The notes: a model not told the origin generated them from the letters alone. Positions 23,326-32,898 are shown, counted from the first letter of the stretch. The stretch: 64,000 nt of DNA from Ruminococcus sp. (GCA_017470535.1 JAFUYP010000040.1:1-64000), one strand, 5' to 3'. Numbers and translations: made by a program.

Positions 23326-23354
23326 ATTATATAATATTTTTTGTGATTTGTCAA
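23326..23354 (-). promoter_or_regulatory. Promoter of the HD-domain gene
   Basis: On the minus strand TTGACA (23349-23354) and TATAAT (23326-23331) with 17 bases between them. It starts 8 bases after the stop of the upstream radical SAM gene. Confidence 0.8.
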
Positions 23355-23362
23355 TGGAAATT

Positions 23363-24271
23363 TTAATTTGTTACCTTTTTGTTATTAAAAAATTCAGGAA
23401 TATACTCACTTTTTGCCGATGTTCGCTGCTGAAAGTATCCGCTAAAGCCAAGCTCCTCCACGACCTTCATAACACTTTCATATTCAAAGGTCGTTGTACG
23501 GCGGCTGAGTTTTTCAATGTCCTTGCATTGTTCAGTTGGTGTGAACTGGCTCATAAGGCTTAGTAATATCTCATCACTATTGAAATTCTCACCAAGAGCC
23601 TTTATTACATTTATCGAATCATGCCGCTCGTTCGGCAGTACAAGATGTCTTACGATAACGCCGCTTTTTAATAAGCCTTTGTCATCAAATACAGGTGAGC
23701 CGACTATATCGACCATTTTTTTGACGGCTTTCAGAGCTGTGTCAAAATAGTCTGCCGCCCTGGAATACTCATATGACAGCGACCTGTCAAAGTATTTCAT
23801 ATCCGGCAGAAAAATATCAACATACCCTTTTAGCATTTCGATCGTTTCAACACTTTCATAGCCGCCGCAGTTGTATACCACAGGGATAGTCAGATCGTTT
23901 TTGACTATGTCCAGTGCATCAAGGATATGCGGCAGGTAATGTGTAGGCGTTACAAGATTTATATTGTTTGCACCCTTTTGTTGAAGCTGTAAGAAAACTT
24001 CCGCAAGCTCATCAGTCGTGATCTCATACCCCGTCTGTCCGTGTGAGATCACGAAATTCTGACAGAATACACATTTTAAGCTGCAACTGCAGAAAAACAC
24101 CGTCCCCGAGCCATTTTCCCCGGAGATCGGTGGTTCTTCCCAGTAATGTCTGCTGTACCTTGCTATCCTGAGCGTGCTGTCAGCACCGCAGAAGCCTTTT
24201 TTTGCTGTTCTGTCGATGCCGCATCTTCTCGGACAGAGTGTACAGCTTTTGTAAATATCGAGCCTGCTCAT
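23363..24271 (-). CDS. Radical SAM protein, PflA-like (COG1313 type)
   Basis: 302 aa. The N-terminus has a four-cysteine cluster (SCTLCPRRCGIDR, GFCGA), then the radical SAM motif CSLKCVFCQN (CxxxCxxC binding the 4Fe-4S cluster), then a TIM-barrel-like remainder (NLVTPTHYLPHIL, YNCGGYESVE, FLPDMKYFD). This arrangement matches the uncharacterised 'putative pyruvate formate-lyase activating enzyme' group rather than true PflA. It overlaps the upstream zinc-ribbon gene by 4 bases (ATGA), implying translational coupling, and is the last gene of the operon starting at 28688. The substrate is unknown. Confidence 0.85.
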   Translation of the reverse strand: MSRLDIYKSCTLCPRRCGIDRTAKKGFCGADSTLRIARYSRHYWEEPPISGENGSGTVFFCSCSLKCVFCQNFVISHGQTGYEITTDELAEVFLQLQQKGANNINLVTPTHYLPHILDALDIVKNDLTIPVVYNCGGYESVETIEMLKGYVDIFLPDMKYFDRSLSYEYSRAADYFDTALKAVKKMVDIVGSPVFDDKGLLKSGVIVRHLVLPNERHDSINVIKALGENFNSDEILLSLMSQFTPTEQCKDIEKLSRRTTTFEYESVMKVVEELGFSGYFQQRTSAKSEYIPEFFNNKKVTN

Positions 24272-25527
24272 TTTGCTTTGCTGCTGCTTTCTGAGCTGTT
24301 GTCAGAGTTTTTCATGACTTTTTTTAAAATATCAAATGTTAGCTCATTAAACGCTGCGAAATTCTCAGCATTGTCAGATTTCCTGTAAAGTGACAGATTA
24401 AGGTCAAAGCTTTGTGCGTTTGTAGGGATATAGAATTTTAAAAACGACTCATTATCGACCGTTTCGGCGGTATTTGAAGTACTTACAGCAAAAGTATCGG
24501 TCCCATTATATAAATAAAGGGTGCTGTCCGTGGCAGAATACATCTCTTCGTCGTTATCTACCTGCTTTTCACAGTCGAGCTTGAATGTCATCTCATAAAA
24601 GTCGGGCGTGGCATCTGATGCGTCATCTGAGTAGTAATACTCTCTCGCTTTCTTATAATCCTTGTCCTTGCTCGTAATGGTCTTTTCGCCCATAATGCAG
24701 TCTGTGATAGTGTACTTATAGATACCATCGTTTGTGAGCGCGGTAAGAGCAGACAGATCATCACCGTCCTGCGCACTGCTCGTATTTGTTTCCACGACCG
24801 TCGCTGTGTGCTTTTTGCTGTTTTTCTCTTCAAAATCAGCAAAAAAATTGATAAGAGCAACAAACAGCACGATGCTCATTATTACTATTATGACAGCAGT
24901 CAGCCCCGACGAGCTTTTTTTGTAAGCATTGTTGTTCCTCGGTGGGAAGTTATATGTAAGCGGCTGCTGGTCGTTGTTATTATTCTGCATATTCTGCCTT
25001 GCCTGCAAGGTCTGATTTACAAACGGCGGCAGCGAATTTGTCATATGTGTAAACGAATTAGCCGTGCGTGTAGTATTGTTGTTCACAGTACGGTTTATAG
25101 TAGGTGTTGGAGTTATCACCGGTCTTGATGTGTTCTGAGATGTGTAGGCTGGAGCTGGATCTGCTGGCTGAGTGTACACACGTCCCGGGTCAGATGTCGT
25201 ATCCCTGTTTATCCTTTCGTGGAAAGCATCACGGAATGTCTCATTCTTGACATTCACTCCCTGGGAATTGAGCGTATTTGTAGTTATCCTGTCCTCACGG
25301 TCAAGCTCCTTTTTAAGACTTATATCCTTGTGAAGCTCATCCTTCATCTCGTCAGCAAGAAACGTTCCGAGCTGTTCCTCGTTCTTGTCCCTGCCAAAGA
25401 TGTTAGTCATCTTAAAATCCTTTACCTGAAATTTCAGCTCGTCTTCCCTTGCCGTAAAGCATTCAGGACAAAGCGACCCGTCATCAGGTCTGAAAGTATA
25501 TCCGCATATCCTGCATCTCTGTGCCAT
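24268..25527 (-). CDS. Zinc-ribbon, single-span membrane protein
   Basis: 419 aa. An N-terminal zinc ribbon (CRICG...CPEC, residues 5-24) is followed by a charged helix, a long low-complexity region rich in Asn, Thr, Pro and Gln (about 105-215), one membrane segment (about 222-242, LTAVIIVIMSIVLFVALINF), then a C-terminal domain of about 170 residues that is probably outside the cell and ends Ser/Lys-rich. The order suggests a cytosolic ribbon linked to an extracytoplasmic sensor or scaffold. I do not recognise the C-terminal domain. It lies 13 bases after ispE and overlaps the radical SAM gene. Confidence 0.75.
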   Translation of the reverse strand: MAQRCRICGYTFRPDDGSLCPECFTAREDELKFQVKDFKMTNIFGRDKNEEQLGTFLADEMKDELHKDISLKKELDREDRITTNTLNSQGVNVKNETFRDAFHERINRDTTSDPGRVYTQPADPAPAYTSQNTSRPVITPTPTINRTVNNNTTRTANSFTHMTNSLPPFVNQTLQARQNMQNNNNDQQPLTYNFPPRNNNAYKKSSSGLTAVIIVIMSIVLFVALINFFADFEEKNSKKHTATVVETNTSSAQDGDDLSALTALTNDGIYKYTITDCIMGEKTITSKDKDYKKAREYYYSDDASDATPDFYEMTFKLDCEKQVDNDEEMYSATDSTLYLYNGTDTFAVSTSNTAETVDNESFLKFYIPTNAQSFDLNLSLYRKSDNAENFAAFNELTFDILKKVMKNSDNSSESSSKAK

Positions 25528-25540
25528 ATCTGTTCTCCTC

Positions 25541-26416
25541 TTAAATCAATTCTGTTCCTTCATCTGTGCTGTCACAGATGAAGACCTCAAACCCTTTTTC
25601 TTTTGCTTTTTCATACGCTGCCTGTGCAGCTTTTTCACTTTCAAACAGCCCGAATACCGCCGAGCCGCTGCCTGTCATCATAGCACCATGTGCGCCGGCG
25701 CTCAAAAGCATTTCCTTTGCTTCGTCTATTTCTTTTACCCGAATAGTCTGCTCAAAAGCGTTGAACAATCTTTTAGCTATGAGCATTTCGTCATTTCTGC
25801 CGAGCGCATCTGCCATATCAGCGATACTTTTATGTACAGGTGCTTTAAGTGTGTCATAGTCTTTATAAGCCCTTGGCGTGCTGATAGCCGCAGCCGGCTT
25901 GATGACAGCAAAGTGTAATACCTTTTCAAGCCCTGTATTCTCCAGCTTTTCACCTATCCCTCTGCATTCAAGACAGCCGCCCTTTATGCAAAACGGCACA
26001 TCTGCCCCTATCAAAGCGCCTGTGCTTATCAGCTCATCGTCATCAAGCCCAAGCTCAAACAGTCTGTTTACTGCTATGAGAGCCGCCGCACCGTCAGCGC
26101 TTCCGCCGCCCATGCCAGCCTGCGAGGGAATATTCTTTTCAACAGTCACTTTAAGACCGGCACTGCCTTCAAGCCCGTGCTTTTTGAGCAACGCACCTGC
26201 CGCCTTGTGGATAATATTGCTCTCATCAAGTGGAAATCCGGGCTTATTACAGACTATTGTGATTCCGCTGCCGCTTGTTTTTTCAAATGTGAGCGTATCA
26301 AAAACGCCTACACTTATCATCACACTTTCAAGCTCATGATACCCGTCATCACGCTTGCCTGTGATGTCAAGGAAAAGATTTAATTTTGCATTTGCTTTTA
26401 GCTTTATGCTGTCCAT
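25541..26416 (-). CDS. ispE: 4-diphosphocytidyl-2-C-methyl-D-erythritol kinase
   Basis: GHMP kinase that phosphorylates CDP-methylerythritol in the MEP pathway to isoprenoids. 291 aa, usual length. Seen: the substrate motif KANAKLNLFLDI, the ATP-binding glycine loop PSQAGMGGGSADGAAAL, GADVPFCIKGG, and the C-terminal MTGSGSAVFGLF. Other MEP genes, dxr (48785) and ispG (51016), are elsewhere in the window. It is cotranscribed with the aminotransferase gene, whose stop is 2 bases upstream. Confidence 0.96.
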   Translation of the reverse strand: MDSIKLKANAKLNLFLDITGKRDDGYHELESVMISVGVFDTLTFEKTSGSGITIVCNKPGFPLDESNIIHKAAGALLKKHGLEGSAGLKVTVEKNIPSQAGMGGGSADGAAALIAVNRLFELGLDDDELISTGALIGADVPFCIKGGCLECRGIGEKLENTGLEKVLHFAVIKPAAAISTPRAYKDYDTLKAPVHKSIADMADALGRNDEMLIAKRLFNAFEQTIRVKEIDEAKEMLLSAGAHGAMMTGSGSAVFGLFESEKAAQAAYEKAKEKGFEVFICDSTDEGTELI

Positions 26417-26418
26417 AT

Positions 26419-27594
26419 TCAGTCCTTTTTAAGATCATCAATAAATTCGCTTATCCTGCGTATAGCTTCCTTTAAGTGCTTGAGTGAGTAGGCATAGGAA
26501 ACTCTTATGAACCCCTCGCCGCAGTCGCCGAACGCATTTCCCGGAACTACTGCCACACGTTTTTTATAAATAAGCTCATTGCAGAACTCTTCACTTGTAA
26601 GCCCTGTGCTTTTTATGCACGGGAACACATAAAACGCCCCCTTAGGCGTAAAGCAGTCAAGCCCCAGCTTGTTGAACGCATCTACTAAGTACCTGCGCCT
26701 GTGATCGTATTCCTCTCTCATTTTCAGTACGTCCTTTTCGCAGTCTTTAAGAGCCTTTATAGCGGCGTACTGACTGATAGTGGGGGAGGACATTATCGCA
26801 TACTGGTGCAGCTTTAACATCTGTCTGATAAGAGGCTCAGGTCCTGCTAAAAACCCGAGCCGCCAGCCAGTCATGGCAAATGCCTTTGAAAACCCGTCAA
26901 CAATGATAGTTCGCTCTTTCAGATCGCCTACCTGAACAGGTGAGCAGTGCTTCTGCCCGTATGTAAGCTCGCTGTATATCTCGTCACTGATGATAGCGAT
27001 ATTAGTGCCTTCCAGAACTTTGGCTATACCTTCAAGGTCTTCTCTTGACATTATAGCTCCTGTCGGATTGTTAGGAAAGGGAAGTATCAGCAGCTTGGTC
27101 CTGTCGGTTATCTTCTCTTTCAGTGCATCTGCTGTCAGCCTGAAATCGTCCTCGGCTTTTGTTTCTATTATAACGGCTTTTCCGCCCACAAGCTCCGTTA
27201 TAGGCTTGTAACAGACAAATGACGGCTCGCATATCAGCACCTCGTCACCGGGGTCTACCATACACCTTATCGCAAGGTCTATTGCCTCCGATCCGCCGAC
27301 TGTCACTATTATCTCATTCTCGGGGTCGTAGCTTGTATTTATTTTCTTTTTGAGATAATTTGTTATTTCCTGTCTTAGCTCTTTAAGACCGGAGTTTGCA
27401 GTGTAGGTCGTCTTTCCGGCGTCGAGCGCCTTTACAGCCTCCTGCCTTACCACCCACGGCGTATGAAAATCCGGCTCTCCTACGCCCAGAGAAATAACAT
27501 CATCAAGCGTTGCCGCTATGTCAAAATATTTTCTTATTCCCGAGGGCTTGGTGCTTTTTATCCTGTCGCACAGGATACGGTCGTAATCTATCAT
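26419..27594 (-). CDS. Class I/II pyridoxal-phosphate aminotransferase (PatA/AspAT-like)
   Basis: 391 aa, subgroup I-gamma aminotransferase. It shows ISLGVGEPDFHTP, TYTANSGLKELR, PFPNNPTGAI, the PLP lysine in DGFSKAFAMTGWRLGF and the carboxylate-binding arginine in GFIRVSYAYS. The amino-acid specificity (aspartate, aromatic or branched) cannot be told from this alone. Its ATG overlaps the stop of the Lrp gene by one base (TGATG), a pairing frequent in Clostridia that suggests the Lrp protein senses an amino acid this enzyme handles. The his operon in this window has no visible hisC, but this protein does not look like a HisC. Confidence 0.88.
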   Translation of the reverse strand: MIDYDRILCDRIKSTKPSGIRKYFDIAATLDDVISLGVGEPDFHTPWVVRQEAVKALDAGKTTYTANSGLKELRQEITNYLKKKINTSYDPENEIIVTVGGSEAIDLAIRCMVDPGDEVLICEPSFVCYKPITELVGGKAVIIETKAEDDFRLTADALKEKITDRTKLLILPFPNNPTGAIMSREDLEGIAKVLEGTNIAIISDEIYSELTYGQKHCSPVQVGDLKERTIIVDGFSKAFAMTGWRLGFLAGPEPLIRQMLKLHQYAIMSSPTISQYAAIKALKDCEKDVLKMREEYDHRRRYLVDAFNKLGLDCFTPKGAFYVFPCIKSTGLTSEEFCNELIYKKRVAVVPGNAFGDCGEGFIRVSYAYSLKHLKEAIRRISEFIDDLKKD

Positions 27595-28067
27595 CAGCCC
27601 CAGCTCCTCTCGTCCTTTTCCTCACCGCCGATGATAATACCGTTGTCCTTGTAGGCTTTGAGTACAAAGTGAGTTGCCGTTGACTGAACAGCATCTATCG
27701 TCGCCAGTCTTTGTGATACGAATAAAGACACGTCCTTGATATTGTCACCCGTTACTTCCACAAGAATATCATAAGTACCCGACATAAGCCTTACACTTGC
27801 CACCTCGTCATACGAAGCTATCTCATTTGCTATCTCCTCATATCCCGACTGCGACTGGGGAGTTACATTAAGCTCTATCAGTGCAAAAACGCTGTTCGGG
27901 TCGTATTTGCTCTCATCTATTATTGCAGTGTAGCCTTTTACTATCCCGTCACGTTCAAGCTGTGTTATCATCTTTCTGACTTCGTCAGCCGATACGCCGA
28001 GCATCACTGCCAGCTCATCATCGGTCATTCGTGCATTCTGCCTGAGTATCCTTATAAGTTCGTCCAT
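27594..28067 (-). CDS. Lrp/AsnC family transcriptional regulator
   Basis: 157 aa. An N-terminal winged helix-turn-helix (ARMTDDELAVMLGVSADEV) is followed by a RAM/ActD ligand-binding domain (ALIELNVTPQSQ, VRLMSGTYDILVEVTGDNI). These regulators form octamers that respond to amino acids. Fused translationally (TGATG overlap) to the downstream aminotransferase gene and 18 bases after the membrane-protein gene upstream. It may autoregulate the operon. Confidence 0.92.
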   Translation of the reverse strand: MDELIRILRQNARMTDDELAVMLGVSADEVRKMITQLERDGIVKGYTAIIDESKYDPNSVFALIELNVTPQSQSGYEEIANEIASYDEVASVRLMSGTYDILVEVTGDNIKDVSLFVSQRLATIDAVQSTATHFVLKAYKDNGIIIGGEEKDERSWG

Positions 28068-28085
28068 GTTACATCCTCCTTGGTA

Positions 28086-28688
28086 TCATATTATTATCAT
28101 CAGCGTTATACATACTATATTAACTATTATAGGTATCATGATCATATGTATAAGCGAAGCTTTTCTTTCTTCCTTAGCAGCTGCAAACAGCAGCTCATTG
28201 TCTATTAGGCAGCAGCTTTTAATTGCTTTTAGATACTTTATGCTTATCTTCTCGCCTTTTCTGACCGGTATTACCTTTTCAAGCTCACTTTCGTTCGTAA
28301 GACAGGTAGGCGGCAGCTCTAAGGAGATCTCTCTGTTGTCGGCATGGTATCGTATCTTGTACACAAATCGTGCCTTCTGAGATCTCTTATCCTCTTCAAG
28401 CTGACCCGGGTGGGTGATAGCTCTTATATCTTCAATAATTGCTGTGGTGCTTATACCCTTGCTCATTATCCTTTTGTCGATATTGGGTTTAATTACCAAT
28501 GCCCATATAACAAGTGTATCGGCGATCGCTGCAATAGCACCTATGCTGATCCTAAACAATATTGTATTTGCTGAAACTACTGTATCACCGTCTATGATCT
28601 TCATAAGCCCGAGTAAACCGAACACAGACCCGACAGCAATACCAGTTCCAATACATATCAGTAAAAATAAAAACGGTCTGTTCTTCAT
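28086..28688 (-). CDS. Membrane protein of unknown function, first gene of the lrp-ispE operon
   Basis: 200 aa from ATG 28688, which has GCAGGA at a good distance; the upstream ATG at 28703 lacks a ribosome site. There are two N-terminal membrane spans (FLFLLICIGTGIAVGSVFGL and ISIGAIAAIADTLVIWALVI), a cytoplasmic or extracellular beta-rich domain of about 90 residues (ARFVYKIRYHADNREISLEL, KGEKISIKYL) and a C-terminal span (MIMIPIIVNIVCITLMIII). The soluble part recalls DUF3592-type proteins, like the gene at 60291. No function is assigned. Confidence 0.7.
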   Translation of the reverse strand: MKNRPFLFLLICIGTGIAVGSVFGLLGLMKIIDGDTVVSANTILFRISIGAIAAIADTLVIWALVIKPNIDKRIMSKGISTTAIIEDIRAITHPGQLEEDKRSQKARFVYKIRYHADNREISLELPPTCLTNESELEKVIPVRKGEKISIKYLKAIKSCCLIDNELLFAAAKEERKASLIHMIMIPIIVNIVCITLMIII

Positions 28689-28745
28689 ATGTCTGTCCTG
28701 CATTTTTTTATATCTGTATTCTTACTATACAGTTATACATAATAT

Positions 28746-28774
28746 ATTATACCACATTATTAATATTTTGTAAA
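28746..28774 (-). promoter_or_regulatory. Promoter of the membrane protein-lrp-aminotransferase-ispE operon
   Basis: On the minus strand TTTACA (28769-28774), 17 bases, then TATAAT (28746-28751). Confidence 0.75.
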
Positions 28775-28810
28775 CCCCTGCACCGTTATTTATAGCCAAA
28801 GAATCATAAA

Positions 28811-28846
28811 CCCCCTCCGAAAGCTGTCATACCATTCGGAGAGGGT
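28811..28846 (-). terminator. Probable terminator of the DUF1294 gene
   Basis: CCCTC.CGAA and TTCGGAGAGGG pair with a small bulge. The T-run after the stem on the minus strand is short, so efficiency is uncertain. Confidence 0.5.
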
Positions 28847-28851
28847 GAAAA

Positions 28852-29136
28852 CTATTTCAGATTACCATGTATCTTTACGATAAATACTATCCATAGAACT
28901 ATTGCAACAGCATTGCATACATAAAAATACCAGTGCTTTGTCTTGTGCCTGAATACCAGCATACCGATGATGCCGCCGGGACCGCCGCCCATAAAGCCTG
29001 TCATAAGCAGAGTCTGTTCCTTGATTCTCCACTTGTCCTTTTCTGCACGCTTTTTGTCAACGCCGTACATTATAAAGCATACTATGCTTGCGATAAGTAT
29101 ATACACAAGCACAACATACAAAAATATCTTTGCCAT
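28852..29136 (-). CDS. DUF1294 family small membrane protein
   Basis: 94 aa from ATG 29136 (GAAGGAGCAGGAA just upstream); a TTG further upstream is not needed. It has an N-terminal membrane span, the DUF1294 signature region (MYGVDKKRAEKDKWRIKE, then a glycine-rich MGGGPGGIIGMLVFRHKTKH) and a second span at the C-terminus. Function unknown. It lies 48 bases after purL with an intervening hairpin, and is probably expressed by read-through from purL. Confidence 0.85.
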   Translation of the reverse strand: MAKIFLYVVLVYILIASIVCFIMYGVDKKRAEKDKWRIKEQTLLMTGFMGGGPGGIIGMLVFRHKTKHWYFYVCNAVAIVLWIVFIVKIHGNLK

Positions 29137-29157
29137 TTCCTGCTCCTTCAAAGCTCA

Positions 29158-29177
29158 GGGGCGGAATTCACCGCCCC
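29158..29177. terminator. GC-rich hairpin between purL and the DUF1294 gene
   Basis: GGGGCGG and CCGCCCC pair perfectly around 6 bases just past the purL stop. Without a T-run it is more likely an mRNA-stabilising or attenuating stem than a full terminator. Confidence 0.5.
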
Positions 29178-29184
29178 ATAGCAA

Positions 29185-32100
29185 TTATTTAAAATATTTT
29201 ACGCCGCTCTCAAAGATCTTCTGATCCTTGTTTCCGGGAACGTTCTTGCACACATTGTCGCCGATCCTTTCAGAGTGACCCATTTTACCGAGAACTCTGC
29301 CGTCAGGAGAAGTGATACCCTCAATAGCATCGACCGATGTGTTAGGGTTGCACTGAATGTCAAGTGTAGGCTTGCCGTCAAAGTCAACATACTGCGTAGC
29401 TATCTGACCGTTTGCAGCAAGCTGAGCTATCTCAACAGGGTCTGCCACGAATCTGCCCTCGCCGTGCGATATAGCGATATTGTGAATATCTCCTACCTCG
29501 CAGCCTGCAAGCCACGGTGACTTGTTTGAAGCTATCCTTGTGTTTACCATTTTCGACTGGTGTCTGTTTATCGTGTTGAATGTCAGTGTAGGTGAATTGT
29601 CCTTCATATCCCTTATCTCACCGTAAGGCACAAGACCCAGCTTAACAAGCGCCTGGAAGCCATTGCATATACCGAGCATAAGACCGTCACGGTTTTTGAG
29701 CAGATCGTGTATAGCATCTGTGAGCCTCGGGTTTCTGAGGAATGATACTATGAACTTGCCGGAACCGTCAGGCTCGTCACCGCCCGAAAAACCTCCGGGG
29801 AGCATTACTATCTGCGACTGCTTTATAAGTCTTTCCATTTCATTTACAGATTCTTCTATCGCCGAAGCAGTAAGATTCTTTATAACGAAAATCTCCGGCT
29901 CGGCACCTGCGTTTGTAAATACCTTCGCAGTATCATATTCGCAGTTAGTACCCGGGAATACAGGTATAAGCACTCTGGGCTTTGCGACCTTTATCGCAGG
30001 AGCGACTCTCTTTTCAGTGCTGAAGCTGTAAGTCTTGGGCTCGTAATCAGGCTCTTTTATCTTAGCCGGGAATACAGGTTCTAACTTGCTCTCCCACAGC
30101 TTTTCGATGCTTGCAAGGTCAACTGTGTACTTGTTGGTAACGACTGTATAGCTCTCGGTCGTAGTGCCGATAACACGCTCTGTTGTTTCAGTACCCTCTT
30201 TAAGCTCTATCACAAACGCACCGTAGCAGGCTCTGTAAAGCTCCATAGGTGTCACATCACCGGTGAATTCAAAACCTATCCTGTTGCCGAACGCCATTTT
30301 GCTCACAGCCTCGGAAATACCGCCGAATGCTACTGTGCGGCAGGCAAGAACATTGCCGCTCTTTATAAGAGCTTCAACTCTTGCGAATACGTCCTTTAAT
30401 GAGTTAAAGTCAACTAAGTGGTTCTCATCATACTCAGGCTTTATGTAGATGACCTTTGAGCCTGCGCACTTGAATTCAGACGAGATTATATTATCTGTGT
30501 TTGCAACAGATACCGCAAATGATACAAGCGTCGGAGGAACGTCGATATTCTCAAAAGTACCGCTCATCGAATCCTTGCCGCCGATAGCACCGAGACCCAG
30601 CTCCATCTGTGCCTTGTATGCACCGAGCAGAGCGGACAGCGGCTGTCCCCATCTCTTAGGGTCGTTCTGTGTCCTTTCAAAGTATTCCTGGAATGTAAGC
30701 CAGCACTTTTTGCTTGAACCGCCGGCAGCCACTACCTTAGCCACTGACTCTACAACTGCTGATACAGCGCCGTGGTATGGGCTTTCTGAAGACACGAACG
30801 GGTTGAAGCCCCAGCCCATGATAGATGCAGTCTTTGTTTCCTTCATAGCAACGGGGATCTTTGCGGCCATTGCCTGGTTTGGCGTATTCTGATACTTTCC
30901 GCCGAAAGGCATAAGTACAGTGCCTGCGCCGATAGTCGAGTCAAATCTCTCTACAAGACCCTTCTGCGAGCATACATTAAGGCTCGTTATCATTGCCTCC
31001 CAGCGCTCTGCTGTATCGTCGATAGCGCCCTCGCTGCCGAAGATAGGCTCTTCTATAACTATATCAGTGTGCTTTTCAGCACCGTTGGAATTGAGGAACT
31101 CTCTTGAAAGGCTTACTATCTCCTTGCCGTTCCATTCCATTCTAAGTCTTGCTTCATCGGTAACTCTTGCTACGAGCGTAGCTTCAAGGTTTTCCTTTGC
31201 AGCCTCTGCCATGAATTTCACAGCATCGTCCTTGGAAACAACGACTGCCATTCTTTCCTGTGATTCGCTGATAGCAAGCTCTGTGCCGTCAAGACCGTCG
31301 TATTTCTTTGGCACTGCATTAAGGTCGATAACAAGACCGTCTGTCAGCTCGCCGATAGCTACCGACACACCGCCTGCACCGAAGTCGTTGCAGCGCTTTA
31401 TCATCTTTGTTACTTCCGGGTTTCTGAAAAGCCTCTGGAGCTTTCTTTCCTCAGGCGCATTACCCTTCTGTACCTCTGCGCCGCAGCTTTCAAGCGACTG
31501 TAAAGTATGCGACTTTGAAGAACCTGTTGCACCGCCGCAGCCGTCACGTCCTGTTCTGCCGCCTAAGAGGATTACAACGTCACCCTTCTGCGGACGCTCA
31601 CGTCTGACATTCGATTCCGGAGCAGCGCCGATAACAGCGCCTATTTCAAGACGCTTTGCGACATAGCCGGGGTGATAGATCTCGCTTACATGACCAGTTG
31701 CAAGACCTATCTGGTTGCCGTATGAGGAATAACCGTTTGCGGCAGTAACTACCAGCTTTCTCTGCGGCAGCTTTCCTGCGATCGTATCCTCAACAGGTAC
31801 GAGAGGATTTGCAGCACCGGTAACACGCATAGCCTGATATACATAGCTTCTTCCCGAGAGCGGATCTCTTATAGCGCCGCCAAGGCAGGTCGCAGCACCG
31901 CCGAAAGGCTCTATCTCAGTCGGGTGGTTGTGAGTTTCGTTTTTGAACATCAGAAGCCAGTCCTCGTCCTTGCCGTCAACATCTACCTTTATCTTGACCG
32001 AGCAGGCATTTATCTCTTCACTCTCATCAAGATCATTAAGCAGACCGTCTGCCTTTAATTTCTTTGCACCTATGCAGGCAAGATCCATAAGTGTGACAGG

Positions 32101-32898
32101 CTTGTCCGTTCTGCCCGCATAGAGGACCTTCCTTGAATTTATATAATCCTCATATGTAGCAGCTATATAGTCTGCACCTATGTCTACGCTGTCGATTATC
32201 GTCGAGAAGGTCGTATGCCTGCAATGATCCGACCAGTATGTGTCGATCATTCTTATCTCTGTGATAGTAGGATTGCGCTTTTCTGTGTTTTTGAAATAAT
32301 CACGGCAGAACTTTATATCATCAAAGTCCATAGCAAGCCCTAATTTTTCAAGCATTATCTTCAGATCTTCATCAGTTGAATAGATGAATCCATCAATAGT
32401 ATCTACTTCTGTGGGTATATCGTATTTTATGTCAAGAGTATCAAAAGTTTCAAGCGATGCTTCTCTGCTCTCAACAGGGTTTATGATATAGTGCTTTATC
32501 TGTGCAAGCTCGCTCTCGGAGATGCCGCCCTTGATAATGTATATCTTGGCACTTTTTACAGCCGGTCTGTTGCCGCCCGTAAGAAGTGATATACACTGAG
32601 CGCATGAATCCGCCCTCTGATCGAACTGACCGGGGAGGTATTCGACAGCGAATATCCTCTCATCACTGCCTATATCAGGCAGGCAGTCATATGTAATATC
32701 TACGGCAGGCTCTGAGAATACGACAGGTGTTGCCAGAGCAAAGTCATCTTTTGAAAGACCCTCTGCATCATACCTGTTTATTATCCTTATCCCTTTAAGA
32801 GCCGAAATGCCGAGCGCATTCTTTATGTCGCTCAGTACCGACTGAGCCTCGACCGCAAATTCTGTTTTCTTTTCAACGTAAATTCTGTAAACGGACAT
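29185..32898 (-). CDS. purL: Phosphoribosylformylglycinamidine synthase, single-chain
   Basis: Converts FGAR to FGAM in purine synthesis with ATP and glutamine. 1237 aa from ATG 32898, which follows GGAGGAGTTTTGTA; the open frame reaches further upstream without a ribosome site. The synthetase part has TYWSDHCRHTTFSTI, NETHNHPTEIEPFGGAATCLGGAIRD and GGRTGRDGCGGATGSS. The C-terminal glutaminase domain has FPGTNCEYDTAKVF, LPGGFSGGDEPDGSG and the nucleophile Cys in LGICNGFQAL. This is the fused large form (PurL plus PurQ) seen in many Clostridia, so no purQ or purS is needed. A promoter lies at 32966-32995; no riboswitch is recognisable in the leader of about 60 bases. Confidence 0.96.
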   Translation of the reverse strand: MSVYRIYVEKKTEFAVEAQSVLSDIKNALGISALKGIRIINRYDAEGLSKDDFALATPVVFSEPAVDITYDCLPDIGSDERIFAVEYLPGQFDQRADSCAQCISLLTGGNRPAVKSAKIYIIKGGISESELAQIKHYIINPVESREASLETFDTLDIKYDIPTEVDTIDGFIYSTDEDLKIMLEKLGLAMDFDDIKFCRDYFKNTEKRNPTITEIRMIDTYWSDHCRHTTFSTIIDSVDIGADYIAATYEDYINSRKVLYAGRTDKPVTLMDLACIGAKKLKADGLLNDLDESEEINACSVKIKVDVDGKDEDWLLMFKNETHNHPTEIEPFGGAATCLGGAIRDPLSGRSYVYQAMRVTGAANPLVPVEDTIAGKLPQRKLVVTAANGYSSYGNQIGLATGHVSEIYHPGYVAKRLEIGAVIGAAPESNVRRERPQKGDVVILLGGRTGRDGCGGATGSSKSHTLQSLESCGAEVQKGNAPEERKLQRLFRNPEVTKMIKRCNDFGAGGVSVAIGELTDGLVIDLNAVPKKYDGLDGTELAISESQERMAVVVSKDDAVKFMAEAAKENLEATLVARVTDEARLRMEWNGKEIVSLSREFLNSNGAEKHTDIVIEEPIFGSEGAIDDTAERWEAMITSLNVCSQKGLVERFDSTIGAGTVLMPFGGKYQNTPNQAMAAKIPVAMKETKTASIMGWGFNPFVSSESPYHGAVSAVVESVAKVVAAGGSSKKCWLTFQEYFERTQNDPKRWGQPLSALLGAYKAQMELGLGAIGGKDSMSGTFENIDVPPTLVSFAVSVANTDNIISSEFKCAGSKVIYIKPEYDENHLVDFNSLKDVFARVEALIKSGNVLACRTVAFGGISEAVSKMAFGNRIGFEFTGDVTPMELYRACYGAFVIELKEGTETTERVIGTTTESYTVVTNKYTVDLASIEKLWESKLEPVFPAKIKEPDYEPKTYSFSTEKRVAPAIKVAKPRVLIPVFPGTNCEYDTAKVFTNAGAEPEIFVIKNLTASAIEESVNEMERLIKQSQIVMLPGGFSGGDEPDGSGKFIVSFLRNPRLTDAIHDLLKNRDGLMLGICNGFQALVKLGLVPYGEIRDMKDNSPTLTFNTINRHQSKMVNTRIASNKSPWLAGCEVGDIHNIAISHGEGRFVADPVEIAQLAANGQIATQYVDFDGKPTLDIQCNPNTSVDAIEGITSPDGRVLGKMGHSERIGDNVCKNVPGNKDQKIFESGVKYFK

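Noticed and set aside
30920..31666. 248-codon plus-strand frame opposite purL
   Set aside because: A shadow of purL codon usage, with a low-complexity Ser/Pro/Ala product and no ribosome site.
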